Below, piece by piece: positions 30,442-40,507 of a stretch of DNA of 64,000 bases. The stretch comes from Paenirhizobium selenitireducens ATCC BAA-1503 (lineage in GTDB: Bacteria; Pseudomonadota; Alphaproteobacteria; Rhizobiales; Rhizobiaceae). The stretch covers positions 62,001 to 126,000 of the forward strand of contig NZ_JAEG01000008.1 in NCBI RefSeq assembly GCF_000518785.1. The letters are read 5' to 3'. Position 1 is the first letter of the stretch. The number at the start of each line of letters is the position of its first letter. The position numbers and the translations under genes are program-made. Under the pieces are notes generated by a model. It worked only from the letters and a program-made list of their open reading frames with translations, had not been told where the DNA came from and did not search any database.

Positions 30442-31536
30442 ATGATCGCGCACCCCTTCGACCGGCTCCGCCAGCGAAACCCCTTTTCCTTTGCCGGCGA
30501 CGCCGCCCTCTGGCTGATTGCCGCGCTGCATGTCGCCCTGCTCGTCGCCACCGCTTTCGTGCTGTTCTCGGTCTCCCCGGCGAGGGCTGGCGAACCGCCG
30601 GCCTGCACGGGCGAAGACCTGTTGCCGGCCTTGCAGAAAACCGATCCCACGGCCTACGACAAGATCGTCGCCAAAGCGGCAAAGACGCCGAACGGCAAGG
30701 GCATATTCTGGAAAATCGAGAAGGCTGGTCTGAGCCCGTCCTACCTGCTCGGCACCATGCACGTGACCGATCCGCGCGTCTTGGCCATGCCGAAGGGAGC
30801 GAGCGAAGCGGCCGCCGACGCATCGACCATCGTCATCGAATCCGACGAGATCCTCGACGAGAAGAAGGCCGCCGCGGCGATGCTGATGCATCCCGAACTG
30901 ACCATGTTCATGGATGGCACGACGATCCGCGACCACCTGTCCGCCGAAGATGCGGAAAAGCTGGAGACAGGGCTTAAGGCCCGCGGATTGGCCCTTGCCG
31001 CGGTCGCTCGCATGAAGCCGTGGATCCTGTCCAGCTTTGTCGCCCTTCCGGCCTGCGAAATCGCCCGCAAGGCGGCGGGCGCCTCCTTTCTCGACAAGCA
31101 TATTGCCGAAAATGCGATCAAGGCGGGCAAGAAGGTCGTCGGGCTCGAAACCCTGGCGGAACAGTTGCAGGCGATGGCCGGCCTGCCGGTCGAATTTCAT
31201 CTTCAGGCGCTGATCGAGACGCTGGAACTCGGCGACAAGATGGACGATGTCATCGAGACCATGACCGCGCTCTACCTTGCCGGCGACACGGGCATGACCA
31301 TGCCGATGCTCGAAGCCGTTGCGCCAAGCAAGCCCGGCCAGGACGAAAGCGCCTATGCCGCCTTCGAAAAACGCATCGTGACCGACCGCAACAGGATCAT
31401 GGCCGAACGCGCGGCACCGCTGCTCGCAGACGGCAAGGTCTTCATCGCCGTCGGCGCTTTGCATCTTTCGGGAGAGCAGGGGCTGATAGAGCTTCTGCGC
31501 AAGCAGGGCTTCACTGTCAGCGCCGTCAACGGCTGA
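30442..31536 (+). CDS. TraB/GumN family protein
   Basis: 364 residues with a hydrophobic N-terminal anchor or signal (about 21-48, ending in SPARAGEPP), so probably periplasmic. The family motifs are LLGTMHVTDPR near residue 100 and VGALHLSGEQGL near the C-terminus, with conserved histidines. The fold is related to Tiki-type metalloproteases, so a metal-dependent peptidase is possible, but bacterial function is not established. It follows xerC by 81 bases. Its 3' end overlaps the convergent DUF2867 gene by 11 bases. Confidence 0.85.
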   Translation: MIAHPFDRLRQRNPFSFAGDAALWLIAALHVALLVATAFVLFSVSPARAGEPPACTGEDLLPALQKTDPTAYDKIVAKAAKTPNGKGIFWKIEKAGLSPSYLLGTMHVTDPRVLAMPKGASEAAADASTIVIESDEILDEKKAAAAMLMHPELTMFMDGTTIRDHLSAEDAEKLETGLKARGLALAAVARMKPWILSSFVALPACEIARKAAGASFLDKHIAENAIKAGKKVVGLETLAEQLQAMAGLPVEFHLQALIETLELGDKMDDVIETMTALYLAGDTGMTMPMLEAVAPSKPGQDESAYAAFEKRIVTDRNRIMAERAAPLLADGKVFIAVGALHLSGEQGLIELLRKQGFTVSAVNG

Positions 31537-32017
31537 CGACCGCCGGATCCGCAAGACGGCCAAGCGTGGTCCTGACGATCAGCCTGTGGAAGGGCGTGAC
31601 CGCAAGAATGTAGAGCCGGCCGAAGGCATTGTGCCTGTCGACCAGCGTCGTGACGGAGACCCTGCTGCCGGCTGCTCCGGCAGAAGCCACATCGATCACG
31701 ATACGGAAATCCAGATGCTTGTCGTTGAAGCCCAGAACGACCTGTTCGTCTCGCTCACTGACGATTGGAAAGGCGCCGACGGAACCCGCCTCGCCCAGCT
31801 TCATCTCCGCGCCCTTCAGGCCGAACGGCGCGACAACGCGATTTCGAAGGTCGAGCAGACGGCGAACCCAGGCGGGCGATTGGCCGAGCGCCAATTGCGC
31901 TGCACGGATCGCCGGCATCGCCGGTTCCGGACTGATCACCGCATATCGATCCGCCCAGTCTGCTTGCATCAAGGCGGGATGCGGAAGCGCCGGGTCTTCG
32001 GGAAAAACATCGGCCAT
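31526..32017 (-). CDS. DUF2867 family protein
   Basis: 163 residues matching the DUF2867 pattern: MQADWADRYAV at the start, RNRVVAPFGLKG in the middle, FNDKHLDFRIVI and the closing NAFGRLYILAVTPFHRLIV. Relatives are sometimes fused to SDR-type NAD-binding domains, but no function is known. It overlaps the end of the TraB gene tail to tail. Confidence 0.8.
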   Translation of the reverse strand: MADVFPEDPALPHPALMQADWADRYAVISPEPAMPAIRAAQLALGQSPAWVRRLLDLRNRVVAPFGLKGAEMKLGEAGSVGAFPIVSERDEQVVLGFNDKHLDFRIVIDVASAGAAGSRVSVTTLVDRHNAFGRLYILAVTPFHRLIVRTTLGRLADPAVVSR

Positions 32018-32062
32018 GGCGCTTCCTCTTCTTGTCTCATGCGACGGCTGAAAGTCGCAGCC

Positions 32063-32563
32063 TCAGCCCTTGGTCATCCGCTGGGCGACAGGCGTCTTCC
32101 AAACGAACTGGTGGACGAGAACCGCGCCGACATGCACGACGATCAGGACCCACATCAGCAGCTTCATCGGACCAGCATGCGGCCCGCCGGCAGCTTCCAC
32201 ACCGCCGTAGTAGGCAAGCGCACCGCTGATCGGCATGGCGAAGAACAGCAGGTAGAAGGCGCCATGCGCGATCTTGGCGGCAAGCCTTCCGAGCGGCGGC
32301 TCCTCGGCGGGAGCTTCCGGCGCGCCATGGGTGAGGCGCAGGATGACCCGGATGACCGCGAGACAGAGCACGGCAATGCCGACATAGGCATGGATATTGG
32401 CCGAGGCGATCATGTCGGGGGTGGGGGTCTGTCCCTCTTCCACCGCCTCGGAAAGCTCTTCCATGGCTTCGGCAAAGAGCAGGTTGAACAGGATGAGACC
32501 GGCCATCAGCCAGTGAATGAGACGCTGCGGAATGGAATAGGACAAAACGGGGGAGGACGGCAT
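32063..32563 (-). CDS. Cytochrome b561 family protein
   Basis: 166 residues with four predicted membrane helices. Histidines at helix positions (RLIHWLMAGLI, NIHAYVGIAVL, HGAFYLLFFAMP, VVHVGAVLVHQFVW) fit a di-heme b-type cytochrome of the prokaryotic b561 family, often a superoxide or quinone redox partner. The start MPSSPVLSYS has AAGG upstream; an earlier in-frame TTG is less likely. It follows the lpd terminator, so it is a separate unit. Confidence 0.88.
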   Translation of the reverse strand: MPSSPVLSYSIPQRLIHWLMAGLILFNLLFAEAMEELSEAVEEGQTPTPDMIASANIHAYVGIAVLCLAVIRVILRLTHGAPEAPAEEPPLGRLAAKIAHGAFYLLFFAMPISGALAYYGGVEAAGGPHAGPMKLLMWVLIVVHVGAVLVHQFVWKTPVAQRMTKG

Positions 32564-32608
32564 TTTCTTGCCTTTCGTCAATCGGTTAACGGCAATTGCG
32601 TCCGGATG

Positions 32609-32642
32609 ATAAAGGCCGCGTCCTGCATGGCAAGACGCGGCC
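32609..32642 (-). terminator. Terminator after lpd
   Basis: On the minus strand a 9-bp stem GGCCGCGTC/GACGCGGCC (32634-32642 with 32614-32622, 11-base loop) is followed by TTTATC. It lies about 37 bases after the lpd stop. Confidence 0.8.
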
Positions 32643-32678
32643 CGGAAGATGACGAAGATTTAACCTTCAAATAGCGAA

Positions 32679-34085
32679 TTACATATGGATCGGCTTGAAG
32701 AAGGTTGCGAGCGCGGCTTCCTTCACGGCTTCCGACATGGTCGGGTGCGCATGGCAGGTACGGCCGAGGTCTTCCGACGAGCCGCCGAACTCCATCAGCA
32801 CGGCGATTTCGTGGATCATCTCGCCGGCGCCGAAGCCGATGATATGGCCGCCGAGAACGCGGTCGGTCTCCTTGTCGGCGAGGATCTTGACGAAGCCGTC
32901 GGTCGCCAGCATGGCGCGCCCGCGGCCATTGGCGGTGAACGGGAACTTGCCGACCTTGTAGGCGATGCCTGCGGCCTTCAGCTCTTCCTCGGTCTTGCCG
33001 ACGGAGGCCACTTCCGGCTGGGTGTAGACCACACCCGGGATGACGTCATAGTTCACATGACCATGCTGGCCGGCGAGGATTTCGGCCAGCGCCACGCCTT
33101 CGTCTTCCGCCTTGTGGGCGAGCATGGGGCCCTTGACGACGTCGCCGATGGCATAGATGCCGGCGACATTGGTGCGGTAGTGGCCGTCGATCTCGACGCG
33201 GCCACGACTGTCCAGCGCAACGCCCGCCTCGGCAAGGCCAAGGCCCTCGGTATAGGGCTTGCGGCCGGTGGCGATCAGCACGACGTCGGCGTCGATCGTC
33301 TGGGCTTCGCCGCCCTTGACCGGCTCGAAGGTGACCTTCGCACCCTTGTCGGCCTTTTCGACGCCGGTGACCTTGGCGCCGAGGTTGAATTCCATGCCCT
33401 GCTTGGCGAGCATGCGCTGGAACTGCTTGGAAACTTCGCCGTCCATGCCGCCCAGGATCGTGTCGAGATATTCGACGACGGTCACCTTGGCGCCGAGGCG
33501 CAGCCAGACCGAACCGAGCTCCAAGCCGATGACGCCGCCGCCGACGACCACCATCCTGGCCGGGACCTGGTCGAGCGCGATGCCGCCGGTGGAGGAAACG
33601 ATGACCTTCTCGTCGATCTCGACGGCGACGCCGGGAATGCCGGCGACGTCGGAGCCGGTGGCGATGACGATGTTCTTGGTTTCGAGGATCTGCTCCTCGC
33701 CCTTGTCATTGGTGACGGAAACCTTGCCGGCGGCAACGACCTTGCCGGTGCCCTGGAAGCCGTCGATCTTGTTCTTCTTGAACAGGAACGAGACGCCCTC
33801 GACGTTCGCCTTCACCGTCGCATCCTTGTGCGCCATCATCTTCGTAAGGTTGAGCTTCGGAGCAGCCACCTCGACACCGAGCGCATCCATACCGTGGGCG
33901 GCCTGGTGGAACATCTCGGAGGCGTGCAACAGCGCCTTCGACGGAATGCAGCCGATATTGAGGCAGGTGCCGCCATAGGTGGCGCGCTTCTCGACAACCG
34001 CGACCTTGAGGCCGAGCTGGGCCGCCTTCACGGCGCATACATAACCGCCGGGGCCGGAGCCGATAATGATGACATCGTAAGACAT
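32679..34085 (-). CDS. lpdA: Dihydrolipoyl dehydrogenase (E3)
   Basis: 468 residues. FAD motif [17 protein letters not shown], redox disulfide [16 protein letters not shown] motif [14 protein letters not shown] and the C-terminal active-site base in [14 protein letters not shown] are all present. It reoxidises the lipoyl groups of the 2-oxoglutarate dehydrogenase complex whose E1 and E2 lie upstream (sucA, sucB). It is the last gene of the lysE-hypothetical-SDR-lpd run, 25 bases after the SDR, and is followed by a terminator. Confidence 0.97.
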   Translation of the reverse strand: MSYDVIIIGSGPGGYVCAVKAAQLGLKVAVVEKRATYGGTCLNIGCIPSKALLHASEMFHQAAHGMDALGVEVAAPKLNLTKMMAHKDATVKANVEGVSFLFKKNKIDGFQGTGKVVAAGKVSVTNDKGEEQILETKNIVIATGSDVAGIPGVAVEIDEKVIVSSTGGIALDQVPARMVVVGGGVIGLELGSVWLRLGAKVTVVEYLDTILGGMDGEVSKQFQRMLAKQGMEFNLGAKVTGVEKADKGAKVTFEPVKGGEAQTIDADVVLIATGRKPYTEGLGLAEAGVALDSRGRVEIDGHYRTNVAGIYAIGDVVKGPMLAHKAEDEGVALAEILAGQHGHVNYDVIPGVVYTQPEVASVGKTEEELKAAGIAYKVGKFPFTANGRGRAMLATDGFVKILADKETDRVLGGHIIGFGAGEMIHEIAVLMEFGGSSEDLGRTCHAHPTMSEAVKEAALATFFKPIHM

Positions 34086-34110
34086 GGGCTGCTTCCTTCG
34101 TTTTCGGCGA

Positions 34111-34863
34111 CTATCGTCCGCCGCTGACATTCAAGATGGCGCCAGTCACATAGGATGCCTGGCTGGACATGAGGTAGAGAACCGCGTCGGCCACTTCATC
34201 GGCGAGGCCGGGACGCTGCATCGGTATGGCGGACGCCATGGCGCTGGCCCGGTCGGGTATGCCGCCGGAGGCGTGGATGTCGGTGTCGATGATGCCGGGG
34301 CGAACCGCGTTGACGCGGATGCCTTCGGCTGCGACCTCCTTGGAAAGGCCGACGGTGAAGGTGTCGACCGCGCCCTTGGAGGCGGCATAGTCGACATATT
34401 GCCCGGGGCTGCCGATCGTCGCTGCCATCGACGAAATATTGACGATCGAGCCGCCCTGCCCGCCATGGACCGTGGACATGCGGCGCACGGCTTCGGCGGC
34501 GCAACGGATCTTGCCGATCACGTTGATCGCAAACATCCGGTCGAGCCGGGCCCGGCTGAAATCCTCGACCCGTTCGGCGCGATCGACCACGCCGGCATTG
34601 TTGACCAGCGCATCCAGCCGGCCGAAGCGTTGGTCAAGCACGGCGAAGATGGCCGCGATCCCGTCCTCGCTACCCGTATCGCCCTTGACGATTTCGGCCC
34701 GCGCGCCCGTTGCCTGGAGTTCCGTTGCCAGCGCACGCGCAGCGTCTTCCTGGGCGACGTAGTTGATCAGCACGTCCCATCCCTGGCTTGCGGCCTTGCG
34801 CGCAACGGCAGCGCCGATGCCGCGGCTGCCTCCGGTGATGAGAACGACAGGCCGGCCGGTCAT
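34111..34863 (-). CDS. Short-chain dehydrogenase/reductase
   Basis: 250 residues, classical SDR: cofactor motif [14 protein letters not shown] ([12 protein letters not shown]), catalytic S in [14 protein letters not shown] and Y-x3-K in YAASKGAVD. The sequence pattern is near the FabG/glucose dehydrogenase group, but the substrate cannot be told. The ATG overlaps the stop of the preceding secreted-protein gene (ATGA). It lies between that gene and lpd in a tight run. Confidence 0.92.
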   Translation of the reverse strand: MTGRPVVLITGGSRGIGAAVARKAASQGWDVLINYVAQEDAARALATELQATGARAEIVKGDTGSEDGIAAIFAVLDQRFGRLDALVNNAGVVDRAERVEDFSRARLDRMFAINVIGKIRCAAEAVRRMSTVHGGQGGSIVNISSMAATIGSPGQYVDYAASKGAVDTFTVGLSKEVAAEGIRVNAVRPGIIDTDIHASGGIPDRASAMASAIPMQRPGLADEVADAVLYLMSSQASYVTGAILNVSGGR

Positions 34864-35354
34864 TTCGCGCATTCCTTCAGCTCGAAGATATCCCAAGGCA
34901 TGGCGGAGAGATCCTTGCCGAGCACCGAACGCGAAACCGCAGGACCGAAACCGGGAAGGATCAGGCTCTCCGGAGCGCCGGCGCCCTCGGACGGCAGGAG
35001 ATCGACATGGCCGGCCTTGTCGCTGGCATAGATGATGCCGGTCCAGACGGTACAGGCGGCGAGGTCAGCCCCGGTCACGTCGCCCTCGGGACAGTTGTGC
35101 ATGGCCATGGCCACCGGCCGCTCGATCTCCGGATCGAACATCACGTGACCTTCGACCGTCATTTTGTCCGCAGGGGTTGCCAGCACGAAACGATGGCTGA
35201 CCGGCGAGCTTTCGCCGCTGGCCTGAAAACGGATCTCGATCTTGGTTTCCGCCTCGGCATAGACGGCGCGTTCGATCGGGCAATCGGCAGCCGCAGCCGG
35301 AAAGGCTGCGACAAGCGACATGACTGCGATCGACGACGTCAGCCGGCGCTTCAT
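34860..35354 (-). CDS. Secreted hypothetical protein
   Basis: 164 residues with a signal peptide (MKRRLTSSIAVMSLVAAFPAAA, cleavage probably after AAA before DCPIE). The mature part has four cysteines, which may form disulfides in the periplasm. I do not recognise a family. It is translationally coupled to the SDR (ATGA overlap) and begins one base after the LysE gene stop, so the three are co-expressed with lpd. Confidence 0.75.
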   Translation of the reverse strand: MKRRLTSSIAVMSLVAAFPAAAADCPIERAVYAEAETKIEIRFQASGESSPVSHRFVLATPADKMTVEGHVMFDPEIERPVAMAMHNCPEGDVTGADLAACTVWTGIIYASDKAGHVDLLPSEGAGAPESLILPGFGPAVSRSVLGKDLSAMPWDIFELKECAK

Positions 35355-35355
35355 C

Positions 35356-35991
35356 TCAGTTGGCCTTTGCCGCCGCGAGTTTCAGGCCGAAGGCGATGAA
35401 CACCAGGCCCGATGCCCGGTTGATCCACTTGCTCATGCGGGAGAAGACCGCACGCATGCGCGGCGTCGTCATGAAGAAGGAGACGCCGACGAACCAGGCG
35501 ATGAGGCAGCTCGCCATGACCAGGCCATAGCCGAACTTCACCATGCCGGGGGTCGAGGCGCTGACCAGCGCCGAGAAGATCGACAGGAAGAACAGGACCG
35601 GCTTCGGATTGAGCGCATTGGCGAGGAAGCCGAGGCCGAAGGCGCGAAAGGCGCTCTGCCGGGGCGCATCCGCCTCACCCGCTGCGGGAGTGAGATCGGT
35701 CGCGCCGGCGCGCAGCGCCATGACGCCCATGTAGATGAGATAAGCGGCACCCACCCATTTGATCACGCCGAACAGCAGCAGCGACTGCGAGATGATGAGG
35801 CCGAGACCAAGGATGGTGTAGGTCACATGGAACATCAGCGACGTGCCGATGCCGACACTGGTCAGGATCGCCGCGCGACGGCCGTGCACCATCGCCTGAC
35901 GCATGACCATGGCCGTGTCGGCTCCCGGCGCGACGATCGCGAAGGAGAAGACGGCCATCAGCGAGGCGAGTTCCAGGAGATAGGCGTGCAT
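35356..35991 (-). CDS. LysE/RhtB family exporter
   Basis: 211 residues with about six membrane helices. The N-terminal family motif is clear (SFAIVAPGADTAMVMRQAMVHGRRAAILTSVGIGTS, in two parts) and the LGFLANALNPKPVLFFLS block is typical of LysE-type amino-acid or metabolite exporters. Substrate unknown. It starts the small run between sucB and lpd, 94 bases after the sucB stop and a hairpin. Confidence 0.88.
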   Translation of the reverse strand: MHAYLLELASLMAVFSFAIVAPGADTAMVMRQAMVHGRRAAILTSVGIGTSLMFHVTYTILGLGLIISQSLLLFGVIKWVGAAYLIYMGVMALRAGATDLTPAAGEADAPRQSAFRAFGLGFLANALNPKPVLFFLSIFSALVSASTPGMVKFGYGLVMASCLIAWFVGVSFFMTTPRMRAVFSRMSKWINRASGLVFIAFGLKLAAAKAN

Positions 35992-36048
35992 TTTCGTTTT
36001 CCTTCCGACCGTGAGCGCAAACGTGGTTCGCCACTATGCCGGATTGAA

Positions 36049-36075
36049 CGGGAGGCTGCCAGAGGCAGCCTCCCG
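36049..36075 (-). terminator. Hairpin after sucB
   Basis: A perfect 12-bp stem CGGGAGGCTGCC/GGCAGCCTCCCG with a 3-base loop, about 10 bases after the sucB stop. On the minus strand only TTCAAT follows, a weak U-tract, so it may terminate partially or protect the 3' end while allowing read-through to lysE-lpd. Confidence 0.7.
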
Positions 36076-36085
36076 AGGGTCTGTC

Positions 36086-37318
36086 TTAGAGATCGAGAAC
36101 CAGACGCTCCGGATCTTCCAGGCTTTCCTTGACGCGCACCAGGAAGGTGACGGCTTCCTTGCCGTCGACGATGCGGTGGTCATAGGAGAGCGCGAGATAC
36201 ATCATCGGGCGGATGACGACCTGGCCGCCGATGGCGACCGGACGTTCCTGGATCTTGTGCATGCCGAGAATGCCGGACTGCGGGGCGTTCAGGATCGGCG
36301 AGGACATCAGCGAGCCGTAGACGCCACCGTTGGAGATGGTGAAGGTACCGCCCTGCATGTCGGCCATCGACAGCGCGCCGTCGCGGGCGAGCTTGCCGAG
36401 GCGGCCGATATCCTTCTCGATCTCGGCGATCGACATCTGGTCGGCATCGCGCACGATCGGAACGACCAGGCCCTTGTCGGTGCCGACGGCGACGCCGATG
36501 TGGCAGTAGTTCTTGTAGATGATGTCGGTGCCGTCGATCTCGGCGTTGACGGCCGGGAGCTCCTTGAGCGCGTGGGTCACTGCCTTGGTGAAGAAGCCCA
36601 TGAAGCCGAGCTTCACGCCGTGCTTCTTCTCGAAGATGTCCTTGTACTTGTTGCGCAGGCTCATGACCGCCGTCATGTCCACCTCGTTATAGGTGGTGAG
36701 CATGGCAGCCGTGTTCTGGGCATCCTTGAGGCGCTTGGCGATCGTCTGGCGCAGGCGGGTCATCTTGACGCGCTCTTCGCGGACCACATCGTCGGTGGCC
36801 GACGGCGGGCGCGGAGCGGCAGCCGGTGCCGGAGCAGCGGCGGTCGTGACACCCTTGGCGACCGCGGCGATCACATCGCCTTTCAGAACCTGGCCACGCT
36901 TGCCCGAACCGTCGACCTGATCGGCCGACAGGTTGTTTTCGGCCAGCATCTTGGCAGCGGCAGGAGCAGCCGGCATGGCGCCAGCGGCGGCCGGTGCCGG
37001 AGCGGAGACGGCCGGTGCCGCGGGTGCGGCAGCAGCCGGTGCGGCCGCCTTGGCCGGCTCGGCGGAGACGGCGCCGGCAGCACCTTCGGCGATCTGGCCG
37101 AGCAGGGCGCCGAGGCCGACGGTCTCGCCGTTGGCGGCGACGATTTCGGTCAGCACGCCGGAAACCGGAGACGGAACTTCGACGGTGACCTTGTCGGTTT
37201 CCAGCTCGACGAGCGGCTCGTCGGCCTTGACGACATCGCCGACCTTCTTGAACCAGGTGCCGATAGTGGCTTCGCTGACGGATTCACCCAGGGTGGGTAC
37301 GCGGATTTCTGTGGCCAT
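36086..37318 (-). CDS. sucB: 2-Oxoglutarate dehydrogenase E2 (dihydrolipoyl succinyltransferase)
   Basis: 410 residues: one lipoyl domain (1-75, lipoylated lysine in ETDKVTVEV), an alanine/proline-rich linker (about 80-115), a peripheral-subunit-binding domain ([28 protein letters not shown]) and the catalytic domain ending in [15 protein letters not shown] with the active histidine. It transfers succinyl groups from E1 to CoA. It follows sucA with a 60-base gap. Confidence 0.97.
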   Translation of the reverse strand: MATEIRVPTLGESVSEATIGTWFKKVGDVVKADEPLVELETDKVTVEVPSPVSGVLTEIVAANGETVGLGALLGQIAEGAAGAVSAEPAKAAAPAAAAPAAPAVSAPAPAAAGAMPAAPAAAKMLAENNLSADQVDGSGKRGQVLKGDVIAAVAKGVTTAAAPAPAAAPRPPSATDDVVREERVKMTRLRQTIAKRLKDAQNTAAMLTTYNEVDMTAVMSLRNKYKDIFEKKHGVKLGFMGFFTKAVTHALKELPAVNAEIDGTDIIYKNYCHIGVAVGTDKGLVVPIVRDADQMSIAEIEKDIGRLGKLARDGALSMADMQGGTFTISNGGVYGSLMSSPILNAPQSGILGMHKIQERPVAIGGQVVIRPMMYLALSYDHRIVDGKEAVTFLVRVKESLEDPERLVLDL

Positions 37319-37378
37319 GATCTCAATTCCGTTGATCAGAGAACGTTTCTGTCGATGGGGTCTCGGCGGTGGGAGGCA

Positions 37379-40363
37379 TCAGCCCCCCAGCGCATCCTCG
37401 AGGAAGGCTTCAAGCTGGGCGAGGTGCTTGGACATCAGGCCCGTCGCCGGCGATGCGGCGGCCGGACGGCCGGTGTAGCGCACGCGCTGGTACTTGGCGT
37501 CAATGTGGGCGAGCACCCATTCGAGATAGGGGTCGATGAACGACCATGCACCCATGTTCTTGGGCTCTTCCTGGCACCAGACCATCTCCGCGTTGCGGAA
37601 ACGCGAAAGTTCGTTGATCAGCGCCTTGGCCGGGAACGGATAGAGCTGTTCGATGCGCAGCAGGTAGACGTCGTCGATGCCGCGCTTCTCGCGCTCTTCC
37701 AGAAGGTCGTAGTAGACCTTGCCGGTGCACATGACGACACGACGGATCTTGTTGTCCTTCTGCAGCTTGATCGGGCCGTCCTTGACGACTTCGGCATCAT
37801 CCCAAAGCAGGCGGTGGAACGAGCTCTCGCCGGCCAGTTCCGACAGGCTGGAGACCGCACGCTTGTGGCGCAGCAGCGACTTCGGCGTCATCAGGATGAG
37901 CGGCTTGCGGAAGTCGCGCTTCACCTGCCGGCGCAGGATGTGGAAGTAGTTGGCCGGCGTGGTGACGTTGGCGACCTGCATGTTGTCTTCGGCGCACATC
38001 TGCAGCCAGCGCTCGAGGCGGGCCGAAGAGTGCTCCGGACCCTGGCCTTCATAGCCGTGCGGCAGCAGGCAGACGAGACCGGACATACGCAGCCACTTAC
38101 GTTCGCCCGACGAGATGAACTGGTCGAACACCACCTGGGCGCCGTTGGCGAAGTCGCCGAACTGGGCTTCCCAGAGCGTCAGCGCATTCGGACGGGCCAG
38201 CGAATAGCCGTATTCGAAGCCGAGTACGGCCTCTTCCGAGAGCATCGAGTTGATGACCTCGTAACGACCCTGGTTCGGCGCCAGATTGGCGAGCGGGATG
38301 AAGCGGTCTTCGGTTTCCTGGTCGTAGAGGACCGAGTGGCGTTGGCTGAAGGTGCCGCGTTCGCAGTCCTGGCCCGAAAGGCGGATCTTGGTGCCCTCGA
38401 CGCAGAGCGAACCGAAGGCAAGGGCTTCACCCATTGCCCAGTCGATCCCCTCGCCCGTCTCGATCATCTGGGCGCGGTTGTCCATGAAGCGCTGGATGGT
38501 GCGGTGCGCCTTGAAGCCTTCCGGAATGGCCGACAGCTTGCGGCCGATTTCCTTCAGCGACTTCATCGGCACGGCGGTCTTGCCGCGACGCTGCTCGTCG
38601 GCATTGTCGGCGGTACGCAGACCCGACCAGGCGCCGTCCAGCCAGTCGGCCTTGTTCGGCTTGTAGGACTGGCCTGCCTCGAACTCCTGTTCGAGATGGG
38701 CGCGCCAATCGGCCTTCATCTTCTCGAATTCACCCTCGGAAATCAGGCCTTCGGCGATCAGCCGCTCGGCATAGATCTGCACGACCGTCTTGTGGGCGCG
38801 GATCGCCTTGTACATCTTCGGCTGCGTGAACGCGGGCTCGTCGCCCTCGTTATGGCCGAAGCGGCGATAGCAGAACATGTCGACCACGACCGGCTTGTGG
38901 AACTTCATCCGGTATTCGGTGGCGATCTTGGCGGCATAGGTGACCGCTTCCGGATCGTCGCCGTTGACGTGGAAGATCGGCGCTTCGATCATCTTGGCGA
39001 CGTCGGACGGATAGGGCGACGAACGCGAGAAGGCCGGATTGGTGGTGAAACCGATCTGGTTGTTGATGATGAAGTGCATGGTGCCGCCGACGCGGTGACC
39101 GCGCAGGCCGGACAGGCCGAGGATTTCGGCAACCACGCCCTGGCCGGCAAAGGCCGCATCGCCATGCAGCAGCAGCGGCAGGACCTTGACGCGTTCGCGC
39201 AGCGGAATGATGTCGCCTTCCCAGACCTTGGCGAGCTGGTCCTGCTTGGCGCGGGCCTTGCCCATGACCACGGGATTGACGATTTCAAGGTGCGACGGGT
39301 TGGCCGTCAGCGACAGGTGAACCTTGTTGCCGTCGAATTCGCGGTCGGACGAGGCACCGAGATGGTACTTCACGTCGCCCGAACCTTCGACTTCGTCCGG
39401 CTTGAAGGAGCCGCCCTTGAACTCGTGGAACACGGCGCGATGCGGCTTGGCCATCACGTTGGTGAGCACGTTCAGGCGGCCGCGATGGGCCATGCCGAAC
39501 ACGACTTCTTCCAGGCCTTCCTGGCCGCCGCGCTTGATGATCTGCTCGAGCGCCGGGATCAGCGATTCGCCGCCGTCGAGGCCGAAGCGCTTGGTGCCCT
39601 TGTACTTGACGTCGATGAACTGCTCGAAGCCTTCCGACTCGATCAGCTTCTGCAAAATCGCCTTCTTGCCGTTCGCGGTGAACTCGACGCCCTTGCCGGG
39701 GCCTTCGATGCGCTCCTGGATCCAGGCCTTCTCTTCCGGATTGGAGATGTGCATGAACTCGACGCCGAGCGTCGAGCAATAGGTCCGCTTCAGGATGTCA
39801 AGCATTTCCGGAATGGTCGCGTATTCGAGACCAAGCACGTTGTCGATGAAGATCTTGCGGCCGTAGTCGGCCTCGGTGAAGCCGTAGGCGGCCGGCGACA
39901 GCTCGTTGAAGTCCTCGACCGGGGCGGCGATGCCGAGCGGATCGAGATTGGCGTGCAGGTGGCCGCGCATGCGATAGGCGCGGATCATCATGATGGCGCG
40001 CACCGAATCGCGGGTCGCCTGAAGAACCTGCTCGCTCGAAATCGGCTGGCCGGCGGCTTCCGCCTTGGCCTTCACCTTGGTCTCGACGACCTTTTCGATC
40101 TGGCCCCAGTTGCCGTCAAGCGCCGAAACCAACTCGCCATTGGCGGCGATCGGCCAGTTCTTGCGCTGCCAGGAGGCGCCGGCGGCTGCTTTCTTCACAT
40201 CGGCCGGGTTCTCGGCGAGTGCCTTGAAGAAGGCCTGCCATTCGGCCGGTACGGAGGCCGGATCGTCCTCGTAACACGCGTGGAGCTGTTCGATATAGGC
40301 AGCGTTCGAACCGTCGAGGAACGACGTGATCTGAAACTGCTCGTTGGCTTCTTGCCTTGCCAT
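37379..40363 (-). CDS. sucA: 2-Oxoglutarate dehydrogenase E1
   Basis: 994 residues, thiamine-diphosphate enzyme decarboxylating 2-oxoglutarate. Visible are the E1 N-terminal region (FLDGSNAAYIEQLHACYEDDP), MAHRGRLNVLTNVM, the cofactor region LHGDAAFAGQGVVAE with NNQIGFTTNP, and the C-terminal LLPHGYEGQGPEHSSARLER block. Length fits the family. A short inverted repeat lies just before its ribosome site, and a longer hairpin separates it from sucD. Confidence 0.98.
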   Translation of the reverse strand: MARQEANEQFQITSFLDGSNAAYIEQLHACYEDDPASVPAEWQAFFKALAENPADVKKAAAGASWQRKNWPIAANGELVSALDGNWGQIEKVVETKVKAKAEAAGQPISSEQVLQATRDSVRAIMMIRAYRMRGHLHANLDPLGIAAPVEDFNELSPAAYGFTEADYGRKIFIDNVLGLEYATIPEMLDILKRTYCSTLGVEFMHISNPEEKAWIQERIEGPGKGVEFTANGKKAILQKLIESEGFEQFIDVKYKGTKRFGLDGGESLIPALEQIIKRGGQEGLEEVVFGMAHRGRLNVLTNVMAKPHRAVFHEFKGGSFKPDEVEGSGDVKYHLGASSDREFDGNKVHLSLTANPSHLEIVNPVVMGKARAKQDQLAKVWEGDIIPLRERVKVLPLLLHGDAAFAGQGVVAEILGLSGLRGHRVGGTMHFIINNQIGFTTNPAFSRSSPYPSDVAKMIEAPIFHVNGDDPEAVTYAAKIATEYRMKFHKPVVVDMFCYRRFGHNEGDEPAFTQPKMYKAIRAHKTVVQIYAERLIAEGLISEGEFEKMKADWRAHLEQEFEAGQSYKPNKADWLDGAWSGLRTADNADEQRRGKTAVPMKSLKEIGRKLSAIPEGFKAHRTIQRFMDNRAQMIETGEGIDWAMGEALAFGSLCVEGTKIRLSGQDCERGTFSQRHSVLYDQETEDRFIPLANLAPNQGRYEVINSMLSEEAVLGFEYGYSLARPNALTLWEAQFGDFANGAQVVFDQFISSGERKWLRMSGLVCLLPHGYEGQGPEHSSARLERWLQMCAEDNMQVANVTTPANYFHILRRQVKRDFRKPLILMTPKSLLRHKRAVSSLSELAGESSFHRLLWDDAEVVKDGPIKLQKDNKIRRVVMCTGKVYYDLLEEREKRGIDDVYLLRIEQLYPFPAKALINELSRFRNAEMVWCQEEPKNMGAWSFIDPYLEWVLAHIDAKYQRVRYTGRPAAASPATGLMSKHLAQLEAFLEDALGG

Positions 40364-40371
40364 GGTGTCCT

Positions 40372-40389
40372 GCGGACGTATGCGTCCGC
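40372..40389 (-). promoter_or_regulatory. Inverted repeat just before the sucA ribosome site
   Basis: GCGGACG and CGTCCGC are perfect 7-bp arms around a 4-base loop, ending 8 bases before the sucA ATG with the weak ribosome site (AGGA) immediately downstream. Such a stem could limit access to the start or serve as an operator. Confidence 0.5.
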
Positions 40390-40473
40390 CTCCCGACTTG
40401 AGGTGATGACCGGGGACCGGTCTGCCGCTTGCTTGGACCGCCCCGTGCGATCCAGTTCCTAAAACGCCAAATC

Positions 40474-40507
40474 AGGCAGGCGGACCACATGCATGGTCCC
40501 CCTGCCT
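40474..40507 (-). terminator. Hairpin between sucD and sucA (terminator or attenuator)
   Basis: Two 14-base arms (40474-40487 and 40494-40507) pair with a single mismatch around a 6-base loop, about 20 bases after the sucD stop. On the minus strand the following bases are TGATTTGGCGTTTTAG, only loosely U-rich. It may reduce read-through from mdh-sucCD into sucAB or stabilise the upstream mRNA. Confidence 0.65.

Noticed and set aside
36011..40462. Very long plus-strand open frame opposite sucB and sucA
   Set aside because: It mirrors the codons of two strongly conserved genes on the other strand and has no recognisable domain; GC-rich codon bias produces such frames.
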